The notes: generated from the letters alone by a model not told the origin. Shown: positions 1 to 9,351, numbered from the stretch's first letter. The stretch is 64,000 nucleotides of DNA from Rugamonas fusca (GCF_014042365.1 NZ_JACEZS010000016.1:1-64000); one strand, 5' to 3'. Numbers and translations: made by a program.

Positions 1-198
1 GGTGCTATCCATATCCAGAACGTAAATGCCTATCACAGCCGTTACAAGGGATGGGTCAGTCGATTTCATGGCGTGGCGAGCCATTATCTTCCCAACTATT
101 TGGGCTGGCATTGGGCTGTTGATCGGAACCGTGTCGCCAGCCCAGAAGATTTTCTCAGCTCTGCCGTGGGGCGCTTCCCACACTTAACGGGGACATAG
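1..198 (+). mobile_element. IS1595-family (ISXO2-like) transposase, C-terminal fragment cut by window edge
   Basis: The reading frame is open from base 1 to a TAG at 196-198 and gives 65 residues. They carry the NAYHSR-KGW-RFHGVAS-YLPNYLGW pattern that closes ISXO2-like DDE transposases, followed by a tail ending FPHLTGT. The upstream part lies outside the window, so it is not known whether the element is intact. It points toward yacG but stops 110 bases before that gene's stop codon. No terminal inverted repeat could be assigned, because the partner end is not visible. The family call rests on recall of the conserved C-terminal pattern. Confidence 0.75.
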
Positions 199-307
199 CC
201 TTTCAAAAAAGCCCATGGCGTCGTTGTGGCGCCTGGCCGTGCTGGCGCACTGTCTTCGGCGCCACGCCTCGCCATGGTCATGTTGAAACAACTTCTAAGT
301 CTGTGGC

Positions 308-478
308 CTACTCCTGGTCGAGCGGATCGACCGGGGGGGCGGCGGGGATGGTGTATTTTTCCTCGGCCCAGGCGCCCAGGTCGATTTTCTTGCAGCGTTC
401 CGAGCAGAACGGGCGGAATGTGTTCTCCGGCTTCCATTCCACTTTGGCGCCGCAGGTGGGGCAATCTACAACGGTCAT
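308..478 (-). CDS. yacG: YacG, DNA gyrase inhibitor / zinc-binding protein
   Basis: This 56-residue protein has the four-cysteine zinc finger of YacG: C6-P-T-C9 and C25-S-E-R-C29, followed by an acidic tail with the DLGAWAEEKY block. In E. coli YacG binds GyrB and inhibits gyrase. Size and motif spacing fit the family exactly. The gene starts 9 bases after the zapD stop. It closes the pilB-pilC-pilD-coaE-zapD-yacG block, so co-transcription is likely. The ribosome-binding site is weak, which suggests translation coupled to zapD. Confidence 0.93.
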   Translation of the reverse strand: MTVVDCPTCGAKVEWKPENTFRPFCSERCKKIDLGAWAEEKYTIPAAPPVDPLDQE

Positions 479-487
479 AGCGATCAA

Positions 488-1243
488 TTAAAAATTACAG
501 AGCGTGAGCTCGAATGGTACATCGTCTTCCAGCGGCTTGGGCTTGAGGTCGCCGCCCTGGGTGGTGAAGCGCACCCACAGCATGTACTTGTTGGCCGAGA
601 TTTCGGGGATGGCGCCCAGGGTTTCGTCCAGCGTCAGGCGCAGCATCTGGTACACCTTGCCCTGCAACATCTGCTGGTAGCTGCCGGCCGCGGCGATCAT
701 CTTGACCGGGCCGCCCGAGTCGCGCAGCAGGCGCAGTACCAGGGCCAGCGCGTCGAACAGGGGTGCCAGCGGGGCGAACCAGTTGGCGATGTCGTTGAAG
801 CGCTGTTCGGCGCTGCGCTGCTGCCACGCGTAGTAGGACGGCAAATCGAATTCGCAGGCGCCGCCGGGGATGATGGTGCGGCCGCGGATCGACATCAGCC
901 ATTCATTGTCGCGCACGTTCTGCCCGGTCTTGCCCTGGGCCGCCACCAGCGCGCCGCTGACGGTATCGAGCTCGCCCAGGATGGCATCCAGCGTTTCGGT
1001 CTGGACGTTGGGATTCATGCGGTAGCCCAGCAGGCTCTGGCGCTGGCGTTCCAGCTCTTGCAGCAGGTCCGACTTGAGGTCGGCCCGTCCCGCCACTTCC
1101 AGCATGTCGAAGATGGTGGCCAGCGCGACGTGGTGCTGCATCGGGTGTTCTTGATGCACGAAGAACTTGAATTTCTCGTACAGGTCCTCCAACCGCAACA
1201 GGGTACGTATGCGTTCGTTGAAAGGATATTCGTAGACGATCAA
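488..1243 (-). CDS. zapD: ZapD (YacF/DUF1342) cell-division protein
   Basis: A 251-residue soluble protein beginning MIVYEYPFNERIRTLLRLE, the characteristic start of ZapD, with a LYEKF block and a 'RTIIPGG' segment further on. ZapD binds the C-terminal tail of FtsZ and bundles FtsZ filaments at the division ring. Length is normal for the family. It sits between coaE (64-base gap) and yacG (9-base gap), the order seen widely in proteobacteria. No oddities were seen. Confidence 0.93.
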   Translation of the reverse strand: MIVYEYPFNERIRTLLRLEDLYEKFKFFVHQEHPMQHHVALATIFDMLEVAGRADLKSDLLQELERQRQSLLGYRMNPNVQTETLDAILGELDTVSGALVAAQGKTGQNVRDNEWLMSIRGRTIIPGGACEFDLPSYYAWQQRSAEQRFNDIANWFAPLAPLFDALALVLRLLRDSGGPVKMIAAAGSYQQMLQGKVYQMLRLTLDETLGAIPEISANKYMLWVRFTTQGGDLKPKPLEDDVPFELTLCNF

Positions 1244-1307
1244 AATAACATCCCTCTATGTGTGGACCCGCTGATAATCCCGTGATTTTGAAGCAAGCGA
1301 AGCAAAA

Positions 1308-1949
1308 TTACAAACGTTGCGGCCCGTTTGGCGCGATTCCGGTCGAAAAAGTCAAATATAACTGGTGCAGGCGGTCGATTTGGGGCACCAGCGCGTCCAG
1401 GCCGGCGTCGTTGGTGATCACGTCGTCGGCCGCGTCCAGCCGTTGCTGGCGCGTGGCCTGTGCCGCCATGATGGCCCGCACTTGCGCTTCTGGCAAGTGG
1501 TTGCGCGCCATCACGCGGGCGACCTGAACCGTTTCCGGGCAGTCGACCGCAAGCACGCGCGCCACCCGCCCACGCCAGGCGCCCGATTCCACCAGCAGCG
1601 GGATGGCCAGCATCACGTAGCAGCCGCTGGCGGCGGCCGTGGCCGCCTCGGTGGCGGCCCGGATGCGCGGGTGCAAAATGGCTTCCAGCTTGCGCTTGGC
1701 GGCGGCGTCGGCGAACACCAGCTGGCGCATGCGGGCCCGGTCCAGCGCGCCGTTGGCATCGGCGTACTCGGGGCCGAACTGGGCCACGATGTCGGCCATG
1801 GCGGCGGCGCCGGGCGCCGTCAGGCTGTGGGCGATCTGGTCGGTGTCGACGATGGTCACGCCGCGCGCGGCGAACAGCTCGGCCACCGTGCTCTTGCCGC
1901 TGCCGATACCGCCCGTCAGGCCCACCGTGAAGCGTGGCTGGCTGCCCAT
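1308..1949 (-). CDS. coaE: Dephospho-CoA kinase
   Basis: CoaE phosphorylates the 3'-hydroxyl of dephospho-CoA, the last step of coenzyme A synthesis, in the cytoplasm. The 213-residue protein has its Walker A loop at residues 10-20 (GLTGGIGSGKS) and the VDTDQIAH segment that follows in this family. Its start codon lies one base after the pilD stop codon, so translation is probably coupled to pilD. Length is standard. The pilD-coaE linkage is a conserved proteobacterial arrangement. Confidence 0.95.
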   Translation of the reverse strand: MGSQPRFTVGLTGGIGSGKSTVAELFAARGVTIVDTDQIAHSLTAPGAAAMADIVAQFGPEYADANGALDRARMRQLVFADAAAKRKLEAILHPRIRAATEAATAAASGCYVMLAIPLLVESGAWRGRVARVLAVDCPETVQVARVMARNHLPEAQVRAIMAAQATRQQRLDAADDVITNDAGLDALVPQIDRLHQLYLTFSTGIAPNGPQRL

Positions 1950-1950
1950 G

Positions 1951-2817
1951 TCAGCCCAGCAGGCCGGACGTGAAGCCCGACAGTTGTTTGTCGCACAGCA
2001 GGGCGATCAGGCCGGCCGCTGCCAGGTAGGGGCCGAACGGGATCGGGTTGTGGCGGCCGTGGCGTGCGAACACGATCAGGCAGATGCCGACCACGGCGCC
2101 CACCACGGACGACAGCAGGATGATGGCCGGCAGCATGGTCCAGCCCATCCACGCGCCCAGCGCGGCCAGCAGCTTGAAGTCGCCATAACCCATGCCTTCC
2201 TTGCCCGTGGCCAGCTTGAACAGCCAGTAGATCGACCACAGCGCCAGATAGCCGGCCGCCGCGCCGATGACGGCGTCCTGCAGCGGCACGAAGGTGGCGT
2301 TGATGTTGAGCAGCAGGCCGGCCCACAACAGCGGGAAGGTGAGGTCGTCGGGCAGCATCTGGGTGTCGAAGTCGATGAAGGTCATGGCCACCAGCGCACA
2401 GACGAAGAAGATGGCGGCCAGGCCGGCCCAGCCGCTGCCGAAGTGCCACACCATCACGCCCGACAGCACGGCCGTCAGCAATTCCACGGCCGGGTAGCGG
2501 GCCGAGATGGGCGCCTTGCAGGCGCTGCACTTGCCGCCCTGGATCAGGTAGCTCAGCACCGGGATGTTTTCCATCGCCGTGATCTGGTGGCCGCAGTGGG
2601 GGCAGGCCGAACGGGGCACGATCAGGTTGTAGCGGTCCGTGTGGGGCGGTTCCTTGCCGCTTTCCGTGGCCACGTAGTTGTCCGATTCGCGCTGCATCAT
2701 TTTCGGCAGGCGGTGGATGACGACATTGAGGAAACTGCCGAACATCAGGCCGAACAGGCTGGCGATCAGGCTGACGACGAGGTTGGCGGGCGGGGCGAAG
2801 AACAGGGTAGTTTGCAC
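1951..2817 (-). CDS. pilD: Type IV prepilin peptidase / N-methyltransferase PilD
   Basis: This inner-membrane aspartic peptidase cleaves and N-methylates type IV prepilins and type II pseudopilins. The 288-residue protein starts with a membrane segment containing GSFLNVVIHRLP. It then has the zinc-type tetracysteine (C72-x2-C75 and C97-x2-C100) typical of bifunctional enzymes, and the catalytic aspartates in the FIDFD block (near residue 149) and in G210-Y-G-D213. Several further membrane helices follow. It lies 108 bases after pilC and one base before coaE. Confidence 0.95.
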   Translation of the reverse strand: MQTTLFFAPPANLVVSLIASLFGLMFGSFLNVVIHRLPKMMQRESDNYVATESGKEPPHTDRYNLIVPRSACPHCGHQITAMENIPVLSYLIQGGKCSACKAPISARYPAVELLTAVLSGVMVWHFGSGWAGLAAIFFVCALVAMTFIDFDTQMLPDDLTFPLLWAGLLLNINATFVPLQDAVIGAAAGYLALWSIYWLFKLATGKEGMGYGDFKLLAALGAWMGWTMLPAIILLSSVVGAVVGICLIVFARHGRHNPIPFGPYLAAAGLIALLCDKQLSGFTSGLLG

Positions 2818-2925
2818 GATGGAGTGTTGCGCCCTGGGGGCGTCGTTATTGTCACGGGGCCAGTGTAATGCATTCCTGGGCCGATGGGGATGGCGGCGGG
2901 GCCGGCGCGCGGCCCCAGGCCACCG

Positions 2926-4143
2926 TCACACCACGGAGCCGAGCTTGAAGATGGGCAGGTACATGGCGATCACCAGGCCGCCGATCAGCACGCCCAGGAT
3001 CACCATGATCATCGGTTCCATCAGGCTCGACAGCGAAGCGACGGCGTCATCGACTTCCTCCTCGTAGAAGTCGGCCACCTTGCCCAGCATGGCGTCGAGC
3101 GAACCGGATTCCTCGCCGATGGCGATCATCTGCGTCACCATGTTGGGGAACACTTCCGCGTTCTGCATGGCCACCGTCAGGCTGGTGCCGGTGCTGACCT
3201 CGCTCTGGATGCGGCGCGTGGCGTCCAGGTAGACGGCGTTGCCGGCCGCGCCGCCCACGGAATCGAGCGATTCGACCAGCGGCACGCCGGCCGCGAACAT
3301 GGTCGACAGGGTACGGGTCCAGCGCGCGATGGTGGCCTTGCGGATCACGTCGCCGAACACGGGCAGTTTGAGCAAGGTGATATCCATGAAGCGCTGTACC
3401 TTGGGCGAGCGTTGCCAGGCGCGGAAAAAGAAGTACAGGCCGCCGAACAGGCCGCCGAAGATCACGTACCACCACTTGACGAAAAATTCCGAGATCGCCA
3501 TCACGGCCAGCGTGGGCGCCGGCAGGTCGGCGCCGAAGCTCTTGAACACTTCCTTGAAGGCCGGCACCACCCAGATCATGATCACGGCCGTGACGATGAA
3601 GGCCACGGCCAGGATGGACACCGGGTACATCAGGGCCGACTTGATCTTGGCCTTCATGGCCAAGGTCTTTTCCTTGTAGATGGCGAGCCGGGTCAGCAAG
3701 TCCTCCAGGATACCGGCCTGTTCGCCGGCGCCCACCAGGTTGCAGAACAGCGGGTCGAAATACAGGGGGAACTTGCGGAACGCCTGGTTCAGGCTGGTGC
3801 CGGTCTCGATATCGGCCCGCAAGTCCAGCACCAGCTTGGACACGGACGGGTTGGCGTGGCCCTTGCCGACGATGTCGAACGATTGCAGCAGCGGCACGCC
3901 GGCCTTCATCATGGTGGCCAGCTGGCGCGTGAACAGGGAGATATCCTTGTCCGTCACTTTCTTGCCGCTGCGGTAGACCTTCTTCTTGACCTTGGTGACC
4001 ATGATGCCCTGGCGGCGCAAGGTGACGTTGACGACGGCCTCGCCGCCGGCGCGCAGCTCGCCGCGCACGGTCTTGCCGGTCTTGTCCTTGCCTTCCCAGG
4101 TGAAGATGGATTCCTTGATCGGGGTGCCGCTCGATGTGGCCAT
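2926..4143 (-). CDS. pilC: Type IV pilus inner-membrane platform protein PilC (T2SS F family)
   Basis: PilC is the polytopic platform that couples the PilB/PilT motors to pilin insertion. The 405-residue protein has the two homologous T2SSF domains expected of the family. The first includes the LFTRQLATMMKAGVPLLQSF block and the second the WTRTLSTMFAAGVPLVESL block. Three hydrophobic segments are present, and the C-terminus ends in a membrane helix. Length matches family members (about 405-410). It starts 10 bases after the pilB stop, consistent with a pilBCD operon. Confidence 0.95.
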   Translation of the reverse strand: MATSSGTPIKESIFTWEGKDKTGKTVRGELRAGGEAVVNVTLRRQGIMVTKVKKKVYRSGKKVTDKDISLFTRQLATMMKAGVPLLQSFDIVGKGHANPSVSKLVLDLRADIETGTSLNQAFRKFPLYFDPLFCNLVGAGEQAGILEDLLTRLAIYKEKTLAMKAKIKSALMYPVSILAVAFIVTAVIMIWVVPAFKEVFKSFGADLPAPTLAVMAISEFFVKWWYVIFGGLFGGLYFFFRAWQRSPKVQRFMDITLLKLPVFGDVIRKATIARWTRTLSTMFAAGVPLVESLDSVGGAAGNAVYLDATRRIQSEVSTGTSLTVAMQNAEVFPNMVTQMIAIGEESGSLDAMLGKVADFYEEEVDDAVASLSSLMEPMIMVILGVLIGGLVIAMYLPIFKLGSVV

Positions 4144-4153
4144 GGTCGCTTTC

Positions 4154-5887
4154 CTATTCGTTGGTGCAGCCGAGTACTTCTTCCAGGCTGGTCAGGCCGC
4201 TCTTGACCTTGACCAGGCCGGACTGGCGCAGCGACTTCACGCCTTCGGCCTCGGACTGGGCCGCGATCTGCATGGCGTTGCCGCTGGCCAGGATCAGCGC
4301 TTCGATGGCCGGGGTGATGGGCATGATCTGGTAGATGCCGACCCGGCCCTTGTAGCCGCCGCCGTTGCAGCGTTCGCAGCCGACCGGGCCGTACGGTTTC
4401 CAGCTGCCGTCCAGCTCCTCGGGCTGGAAGCCGGCCTTGATCAGCAGCTCCGGCGAAATGTCGACCGGCTGCTTGCAGGTGCACAGCCGGCGCGCCAGGC
4501 GCTGGGCCGTGATCAGGATCACGGACGAGGCGATGTTGAACGGCGCCACCCCCATGTTCATCAAACGGGTCAGCGTGGACGGGGCATCGTTGGTGTGCAG
4601 CGTGGAGAACACCATGTGGCCGGTCTGGGCCGCCTTGATGGCGATGTCGGCCGTCTCCAGGTCGCGGATCTCGCCGACCATGATGATGTCCGGGTCCTGC
4701 CGCAGGAACGATTTCAGGGCCACGGGAAAGGTCAGGCCAGCCTTGTCGTTGACGTTGACCTGGTTCACGCCGGGCAGGTTGATCTCGGCCGGGTCCTCGG
4801 CCGTGGAGATGTTGATGCCGGGCTTGTTGATCACGTTCAAACAGGTGTACAGCGACACCGTCTTGCCCGAACCGGTGGGGCCGGTCACCAGCACCATGCC
4901 GTAGGGGCGGTGGATGGCGTCGAGCAGCAGCGCCTTCTGGTCCGGATCGTAGCCGAGCGCGTCGATGCCCATCTGGGCCTGGGTGGCGTCCAGGATACGC
5001 ATCACGGTCTTCTCGCCGAACAGCGTGGGCAGGGTCGAGATGCGCAGGTCGATGGTCTTGGTGGGCGACACGATCAGGCGCATGCGGCCATCCTGCGGGA
5101 TACGCTTTTCCGAGATGTCGAGCTTGGCCAGCACCTTGATGCGCGACACCAGCTTTTCCTTGATCGAGATGGGCGGCTGGGCATGTTCGATCAGCACGCC
5201 GTCGACGCGGAAGCGGATCCGGTAGAACTTCTCGAACGGCTCGAAGTGCAAGTCGGAGGCGCCCATGTTGACGGCATCCATCAGCATCTTGTTGAGGAAG
5301 CGCACGATGGGGGCGTCTTCCACTTCGCTGGCGGCCTGGTCGGCCGCAGCCGTGGTGACCGGATTGTCCTCCTCGGCGAACTGGATATCCTGTTCCTCGC
5401 CGGCCAGCTCGTTGATGCTCTGCTCGGCGCTCTTGCTGAGCGCGGCCAGCAGCTTGAGCAGCGCGTCGTGGGCCACGATGACCGGCTCCACGGCCGACTC
5501 GGTCTGGAACTTGATCTGGTCCAGGGCCTGGGTGTTGGTGGGGTCGGAGATGGCCACCGACATCTTGTTGCCCCGTTTGGCCAGCGCCACCACGCGCTGG
5601 GTGTACATCAGCTTGCCGTCGATGGCCTTGGGCGGCAGCGCCTCCAGGTTCAAACAGGCCAGGTCGATCAGCGGATAGCCATAGGTGTCGGCGCAAAACG
5701 AGGCCAGCGTGGGGGCGTCGATGGTGCCGCTGGTGAGCACGGTGTCGATGAAGGGCAGCTTCTCGGCCAGCGATTTTTTTTGCAGCGCCTCCGCCTGCTG
5801 GGCGCTCAGGCGTCCGGCTTGCATCAGGGCGCGGGCCAGCCCCGGCAAGGAGGTGCTGGGCGCCGCGTTGGGGAGGACTGCTGCCAT
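4154..5887 (-). CDS. pilB: Type IV pilus extension ATPase PilB
   Basis: PilB hydrolyses ATP to drive pilus polymerisation. The 577-residue protein has an N-terminal MshEN/T2SSE-N domain (about residues 10-150) and the secretion ATPase domain with Walker A GPTGSGKT at 336-343. The Asp box (GASDLHFEP), Walker B/His-box region (GEIRDLETADIAIKAAQTGH) and the C-terminal zinc-type cysteines (CTCKQPV and CERCNGGG) are also visible. No good Shine-Dalgarno sequence precedes the ATG, so the start is the least certain part. Pilin genes are not in the window. Confidence 0.95.
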   Translation of the reverse strand: MAAVLPNAAPSTSLPGLARALMQAGRLSAQQAEALQKKSLAEKLPFIDTVLTSGTIDAPTLASFCADTYGYPLIDLACLNLEALPPKAIDGKLMYTQRVVALAKRGNKMSVAISDPTNTQALDQIKFQTESAVEPVIVAHDALLKLLAALSKSAEQSINELAGEEQDIQFAEEDNPVTTAAADQAASEVEDAPIVRFLNKMLMDAVNMGASDLHFEPFEKFYRIRFRVDGVLIEHAQPPISIKEKLVSRIKVLAKLDISEKRIPQDGRMRLIVSPTKTIDLRISTLPTLFGEKTVMRILDATQAQMGIDALGYDPDQKALLLDAIHRPYGMVLVTGPTGSGKTVSLYTCLNVINKPGINISTAEDPAEINLPGVNQVNVNDKAGLTFPVALKSFLRQDPDIIMVGEIRDLETADIAIKAAQTGHMVFSTLHTNDAPSTLTRLMNMGVAPFNIASSVILITAQRLARRLCTCKQPVDISPELLIKAGFQPEELDGSWKPYGPVGCERCNGGGYKGRVGIYQIMPITPAIEALILASGNAMQIAAQSEAEGVKSLRQSGLVKVKSGLTSLEEVLGCTNE

Positions 5888-6062
5888 AAGAGCGCGCTGT
5901 AAGGATTAGGGTCGGGAACGTGGAGCGGACAGGGGCAGCCTGGCCCTCAACTACCCGTCGGATAATGCCTCTAGGAAGCTAGTTTGTAAAGCAATTCGTT
6001 GCCGTGCGGCAACAAGGCACTTTGCGAACCGGCCGCATCGTTGCGCCCACGGGGCAGGGCGC

Positions 6063-6082
6063 CCGCAACGGCGGGGTTGCGG
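6063..6082 (-). terminator. Stem-loop directly after the CorC/HlyC-family gene
   Basis: A 7-bp stem (CCGCAAC/GTTGCGG) with a 6-base loop lies 9 bases beyond the stop codon of the minus-strand gene ending at 6092. There is no T-run, so it may be a Rho-dependent end or mRNA-stabilising hairpin rather than an intrinsic terminator. Overlapping alternative stems exist in the same stretch. Confidence 0.3.
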
Positions 6083-6091
6083 CCGTTCTGC

Positions 6092-7381
6092 TCAGGAAGC
6101 GCGCTTGCTGTTCGGACGTATCAATTTCACCACTTTGATCGACTGGTGCTGCACTTGCACCACCTCGATCACGCACTGGCCGATCTTGACGCTGATGGGC
6201 GATTCTGGAATTTCCTGCAACAATTCCAGCATCATCCCATTCAGGGTTTTCGGCCCGTCCAGTGGGAAGTTTAATCCCAGACGCTTGTTAATGTCACGTA
6301 ATGCCGTCGCGCCTTCCAGCAGGCATTCGCCGTGCTCGTTCCAGTCGAAGCTGTCGGCGCGGGCCGCGCCGGGCATGGAGGTGGTGAACTCGCCTATCAT
6401 CTCCTCGATGATGTCGTCCAGCGTGACCAGGCCCTGCACTTCGCCATATTCGTCGACGATGATGCCGAGCCGCTCGCGGTTTTCCTGGAAATATTGCAAT
6501 TGCGTGAACACGCGCGTGTCCTGCGGGATGAAGTAGGGCGCCGTCAGCAGGGCGCGGAAATGCTCGACCGTCAATTCCTGCTCCTGGTTGAGCAGGGCCA
6601 TGGCCTTGCGCACGTGCAGGATGCCGACGATCTGGTTGATCTCGCCTTCGTAGACGGGCAGCTTGTTGTGGTAGCAGGTGGCCAGTTCGTGCTTGATCTC
6701 GTCCACCGGCAAGGTCAGGTCCAGCGCCTCGATCTGCGAGCGCGGCGTCATGATGTCCTCGACCGAGATGGTTTCCAGGTCAAACAGGTTGAGCAGGATG
6801 CTCTTGTGCTTTTGCGGGATGAAGTTGCCCCCTTCGAGCACGATGGAGCGCAGTTCCTCGGGCGACAGGCGGGCGTCGTGCTGGTGCGCGCCATCCTTGA
6901 TGCGCAGTGGTTTCAGCACCAGGCTGACGAACAGGTTGACGAACCAGATCAGCGGCTTGGCGATTGCCATCAGCGGCTTCAGCACCATGCTGGTGGGCAG
7001 CGCGATCTTTTCCGGGTAGGTGGCGCCGATCACCTTGGGCGAGATTTCCGCGAACACGATCAACAGGAAGGCCACCACGCTGGTGGAGATGGTGATCACG
7101 TTGTCGTCGTGGCCGAAGGTGTCGATGGCGATGGCCGTCACCAGCGCCGTGGCCATGGCGTTGATCAGGGTGTTGGCGATCAGCACCAGCGACAGCAGCT
7201 TGTCGGTGCGCTCGAGCAGCCACAGCGTGGTGCTGGCGCTACGGCTGCCCCGCTTGGCCAGGTGGCGCAAGCGGTGGCGGTTGGCCGCCATCAGGGCCGT
7301 TTCCGCCATCGCGAAAAAGGCTGAACACAGTATCAGGAGAGCGAGCGCGAGTAATTGCACCCAGAACGGCACGGTATCCAA
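6092..7381 (-). CDS. HlyC/CorC (UPF0053) family membrane protein with CBS pair
   Basis: The 429-residue protein has an N-terminal DUF21/CNNM transmembrane domain (about residues 1-195, including an early FFAMAETALMAANRHRLR block), then a CBS pair (about 205-330, with VEDIMTPRSQIEALDL and VDEYGEVQGLVTLDDIIEEMIGE), and a C-terminal CorC_HlyC domain (about 340-425). Relatives are proposed magnesium/cobalt exporters or regulators of divalent-cation transport, but substrate cannot be read from sequence. Despite the name there is no link to haemolysin here. It is separated from pilB by 204 bases and is probably transcribed alone. Confidence 0.9.
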   Translation of the reverse strand: MDTVPFWVQLLALALLILCSAFFAMAETALMAANRHRLRHLAKRGSRSASTTLWLLERTDKLLSLVLIANTLINAMATALVTAIAIDTFGHDDNVITISTSVVAFLLIVFAEISPKVIGATYPEKIALPTSMVLKPLMAIAKPLIWFVNLFVSLVLKPLRIKDGAHQHDARLSPEELRSIVLEGGNFIPQKHKSILLNLFDLETISVEDIMTPRSQIEALDLTLPVDEIKHELATCYHNKLPVYEGEINQIVGILHVRKAMALLNQEQELTVEHFRALLTAPYFIPQDTRVFTQLQYFQENRERLGIIVDEYGEVQGLVTLDDIIEEMIGEFTTSMPGAARADSFDWNEHGECLLEGATALRDINKRLGLNFPLDGPKTLNGMMLELLQEIPESPISVKIGQCVIEVVQVQHQSIKVVKLIRPNSKRAS

Positions 7382-7480
7382 GGGTCACCGTCAAGAATCT
7401 TGCATGGGGAAACTGGCCGGCATACAGCGGCGCGGGGCCAGGGCGGGTTGGCCCGGAACGCGGCCATGGAGTTCTGGATT

Positions 7481-7666
7481 TTAAGGCAAGGGCGATGGTG
7501 ATGCAAGTTTGCCAGCGCCCCGTTGGCCGGCCCTGGCCGGACGGAGCGTGGCCCAGTGGCGCGCGCCGCCGGTGGCCATGCCCAGTCCGGCCACAAACCA
7601 CACGGCCGGCGCGAACACATGGAAGGCGGTAAAGGTGCCTGGCTGGGTGCCCTTGCCGCCCGTCAC
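7481..7666 (-). CDS. Possible 61-aa single-span membrane protein overlapping the kinase stop
   Basis: A GTG overlaps the TGA of the histidine kinase gene (GTGA) and opens a 61-codon frame. It contains one hydrophobic stretch (about residues 11-31, including FAPAVWFVAGLGMA) followed by a basic tail. A GGAGGA lies 12 bases upstream, a slightly long spacing. Stop-start overlap and a predicted membrane segment argue for a coupled small gene. The 281-base gap to the next gene has no other content. No family is recognised, so it could equally be non-coding. Confidence 0.3.
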   Translation of the reverse strand: MTGGKGTQPGTFTAFHVFAPAVWFVAGLGMATGGARHWATLRPARAGQRGAGKLASPSPLP

Positions 7667-9351
7667 GGCATGGCCGTTTCCTCCGGCTGCGCCTGCTTGT
7701 CCAGCGGCAGCACCACGCGGAACACGGAGCCCTTGCCCACCTCGCTGCGCACGTCGATGCGCCCGCCATGCTTTTGCACGATGCCATACGATAGCGACAA
7801 GCCCAGCCCCGTGCCCTTGCCGACCGGCTTGGTGGTGAAGAACGGTTCGAAGATGCGCCCCAGCAGTTCGGGCGCAATGCCGCTGCCGCTGTCCTCCACC
7901 TCGACCCACACGTGGCCGTCGGCGCCGCCGGTGCGCACCGTGATGCGGCCCCGGTCCTCGATGGCGTGGGCGGCGTTGACGAGCAGGTTCATGAACACCT
8001 GGTTCAGCTGCGACGGGAAGCACGTCACCTGGGCGATGCCGCCATATTCCTTGATCACCTCGGCCTTGTACTTGATCTCGTTCCACACCACGTTGAGCGT
8101 GCTGTCGAGCCCCTGTTCCAGGTTGGCCAGCACCAGGCCGCTGCTGTCCACATGCGAAAAATACTTCAAGTCCTGCACGATGCGCATCACCCGTTCCAGT
8201 CCCTCGCGCGATTCGTTGAGCAGGTTGCCCAGGTCTTCGCGCAGGAAGTCGGCGTCGATTTCCTGCTTCAGCCGTTCGACGGCGGCCAGTTGGTCGGGCG
8301 ACAGCGCGGCCGCGCCTTCCTCGTAGGCGTCGAGCAGGCGCAGCATGTCGCGCCCGTACTGCTGCAGCGCGTTCAGGTTGGAATTGACGAAGGCGATCGG
8401 GTTGTTGATCTCGTGCGCCACGCCGGCGGCCAGCACCCCGATCGAGGCCATCTTCTCCGATTGCAGCAGCTGGTTCTGGGCTTCATTCAGTTTGCGGATC
8501 AGCTCCTGCTGGCACGCTTTTTCCGTCTCCAGCGTGGCGTTGGCCCGTTGCAGGTCGGCCGTGCGGCTCAGCACGCGCGCTTCGAGCTGGTCGCGCGATT
8601 CGCGCAGGGCCGCCTCGGCCCGCTGACGTTCCGTGATGTCCGTGTAGCTGTACACCCGGCCCACGATGCGCTCGCCCAGGTACTGCGGGCGCGAACGGCA
8701 TTCGAACACGCGCCCGTCGAGCAGGCGCAGCAAGTGCTCGGTCTCGTCCTCGCTGACCACGGCGCTCAGCAGCGTGCGGCACAGCGTGCTCTCGGCCACC
8801 TGGGCCGACAGGAAGGCCAGGATGGCGGCGTCGTCGCGCGCGTCCAGCAGCGCTGCCGGCACGCCCCACATATTGCTGAACAGCCGGTTCATGCTGGCGA
8901 TCTTGCCCTGCCAGTCCAGCACCAGGATGCCGTTGCCGGTCGATTCGAGCGTGGCGCGCAGTTGCGACAAGGTCTGTTCCAGCACTTCCTCCACCTGGCG
9001 CTCGTGGCGGATGTCGCGCGCCTGCACCAGCAGCAGCGGCGCGCCCTCGTGCTCGATCACGCGCACCGACTTGGCCACCGTGAGCATGCTGGCGTCGGCG
9101 CAGCGGTATTCGCCTTCCTGGGCTTCAATGTCCTGGTACAGGCCGTTGCGCACGTCCTCCCAGTAGAACACGTCCGGCAGCGAGCTTTCGATGTCGGTGA
9201 TGGCCATGCCGGGCAGGGCGTCCTCCGGGTAGCCCAGCGTTTGCGCCACGCCGCGGTTGGCGCCGATGATGCGCAGGCTGTGCGGCTCGACCAGCAGCAT
9301 CATGTGCGGGCTGTGGTCGAGCATCAGTTGCTGGAGGCTGCGGCGGTTCAT
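7663..9351 (-). CDS. PAS-domain sensor histidine kinase
   Basis: A 562-residue cytoplasmic kinase without membrane segments. It has two PAS domains (about 5-115 and 130-245), a coiled coil (about 245-300), and a HisKA domain with phospho-acceptor H313 in GVAHEINNP. A HATPase_c domain follows with the N box NLLVNAAHAI, DSGSGI and the GKGTGLGLS G2 loop. The start is set by the ATGA overlap with the upstream HD-GYP gene. No receiver domain or response-regulator gene is adjacent. The pairing suggests a sensor feeding a c-di-GMP-turnover output, which is inference. Confidence 0.9.
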   Translation of the reverse strand: MNRRSLQQLMLDHSPHMMLLVEPHSLRIIGANRGVAQTLGYPEDALPGMAITDIESSLPDVFYWEDVRNGLYQDIEAQEGEYRCADASMLTVAKSVRVIEHEGAPLLLVQARDIRHERQVEEVLEQTLSQLRATLESTGNGILVLDWQGKIASMNRLFSNMWGVPAALLDARDDAAILAFLSAQVAESTLCRTLLSAVVSEDETEHLLRLLDGRVFECRSRPQYLGERIVGRVYSYTDITERQRAEAALRESRDQLEARVLSRTADLQRANATLETEKACQQELIRKLNEAQNQLLQSEKMASIGVLAAGVAHEINNPIAFVNSNLNALQQYGRDMLRLLDAYEEGAAALSPDQLAAVERLKQEIDADFLREDLGNLLNESREGLERVMRIVQDLKYFSHVDSSGLVLANLEQGLDSTLNVVWNEIKYKAEVIKEYGGIAQVTCFPSQLNQVFMNLLVNAAHAIEDRGRITVRTGGADGHVWVEVEDSGSGIAPELLGRIFEPFFTTKPVGKGTGLGLSLSYGIVQKHGGRIDVRSEVGKGSVFRVVLPLDKQAQPEETAMP

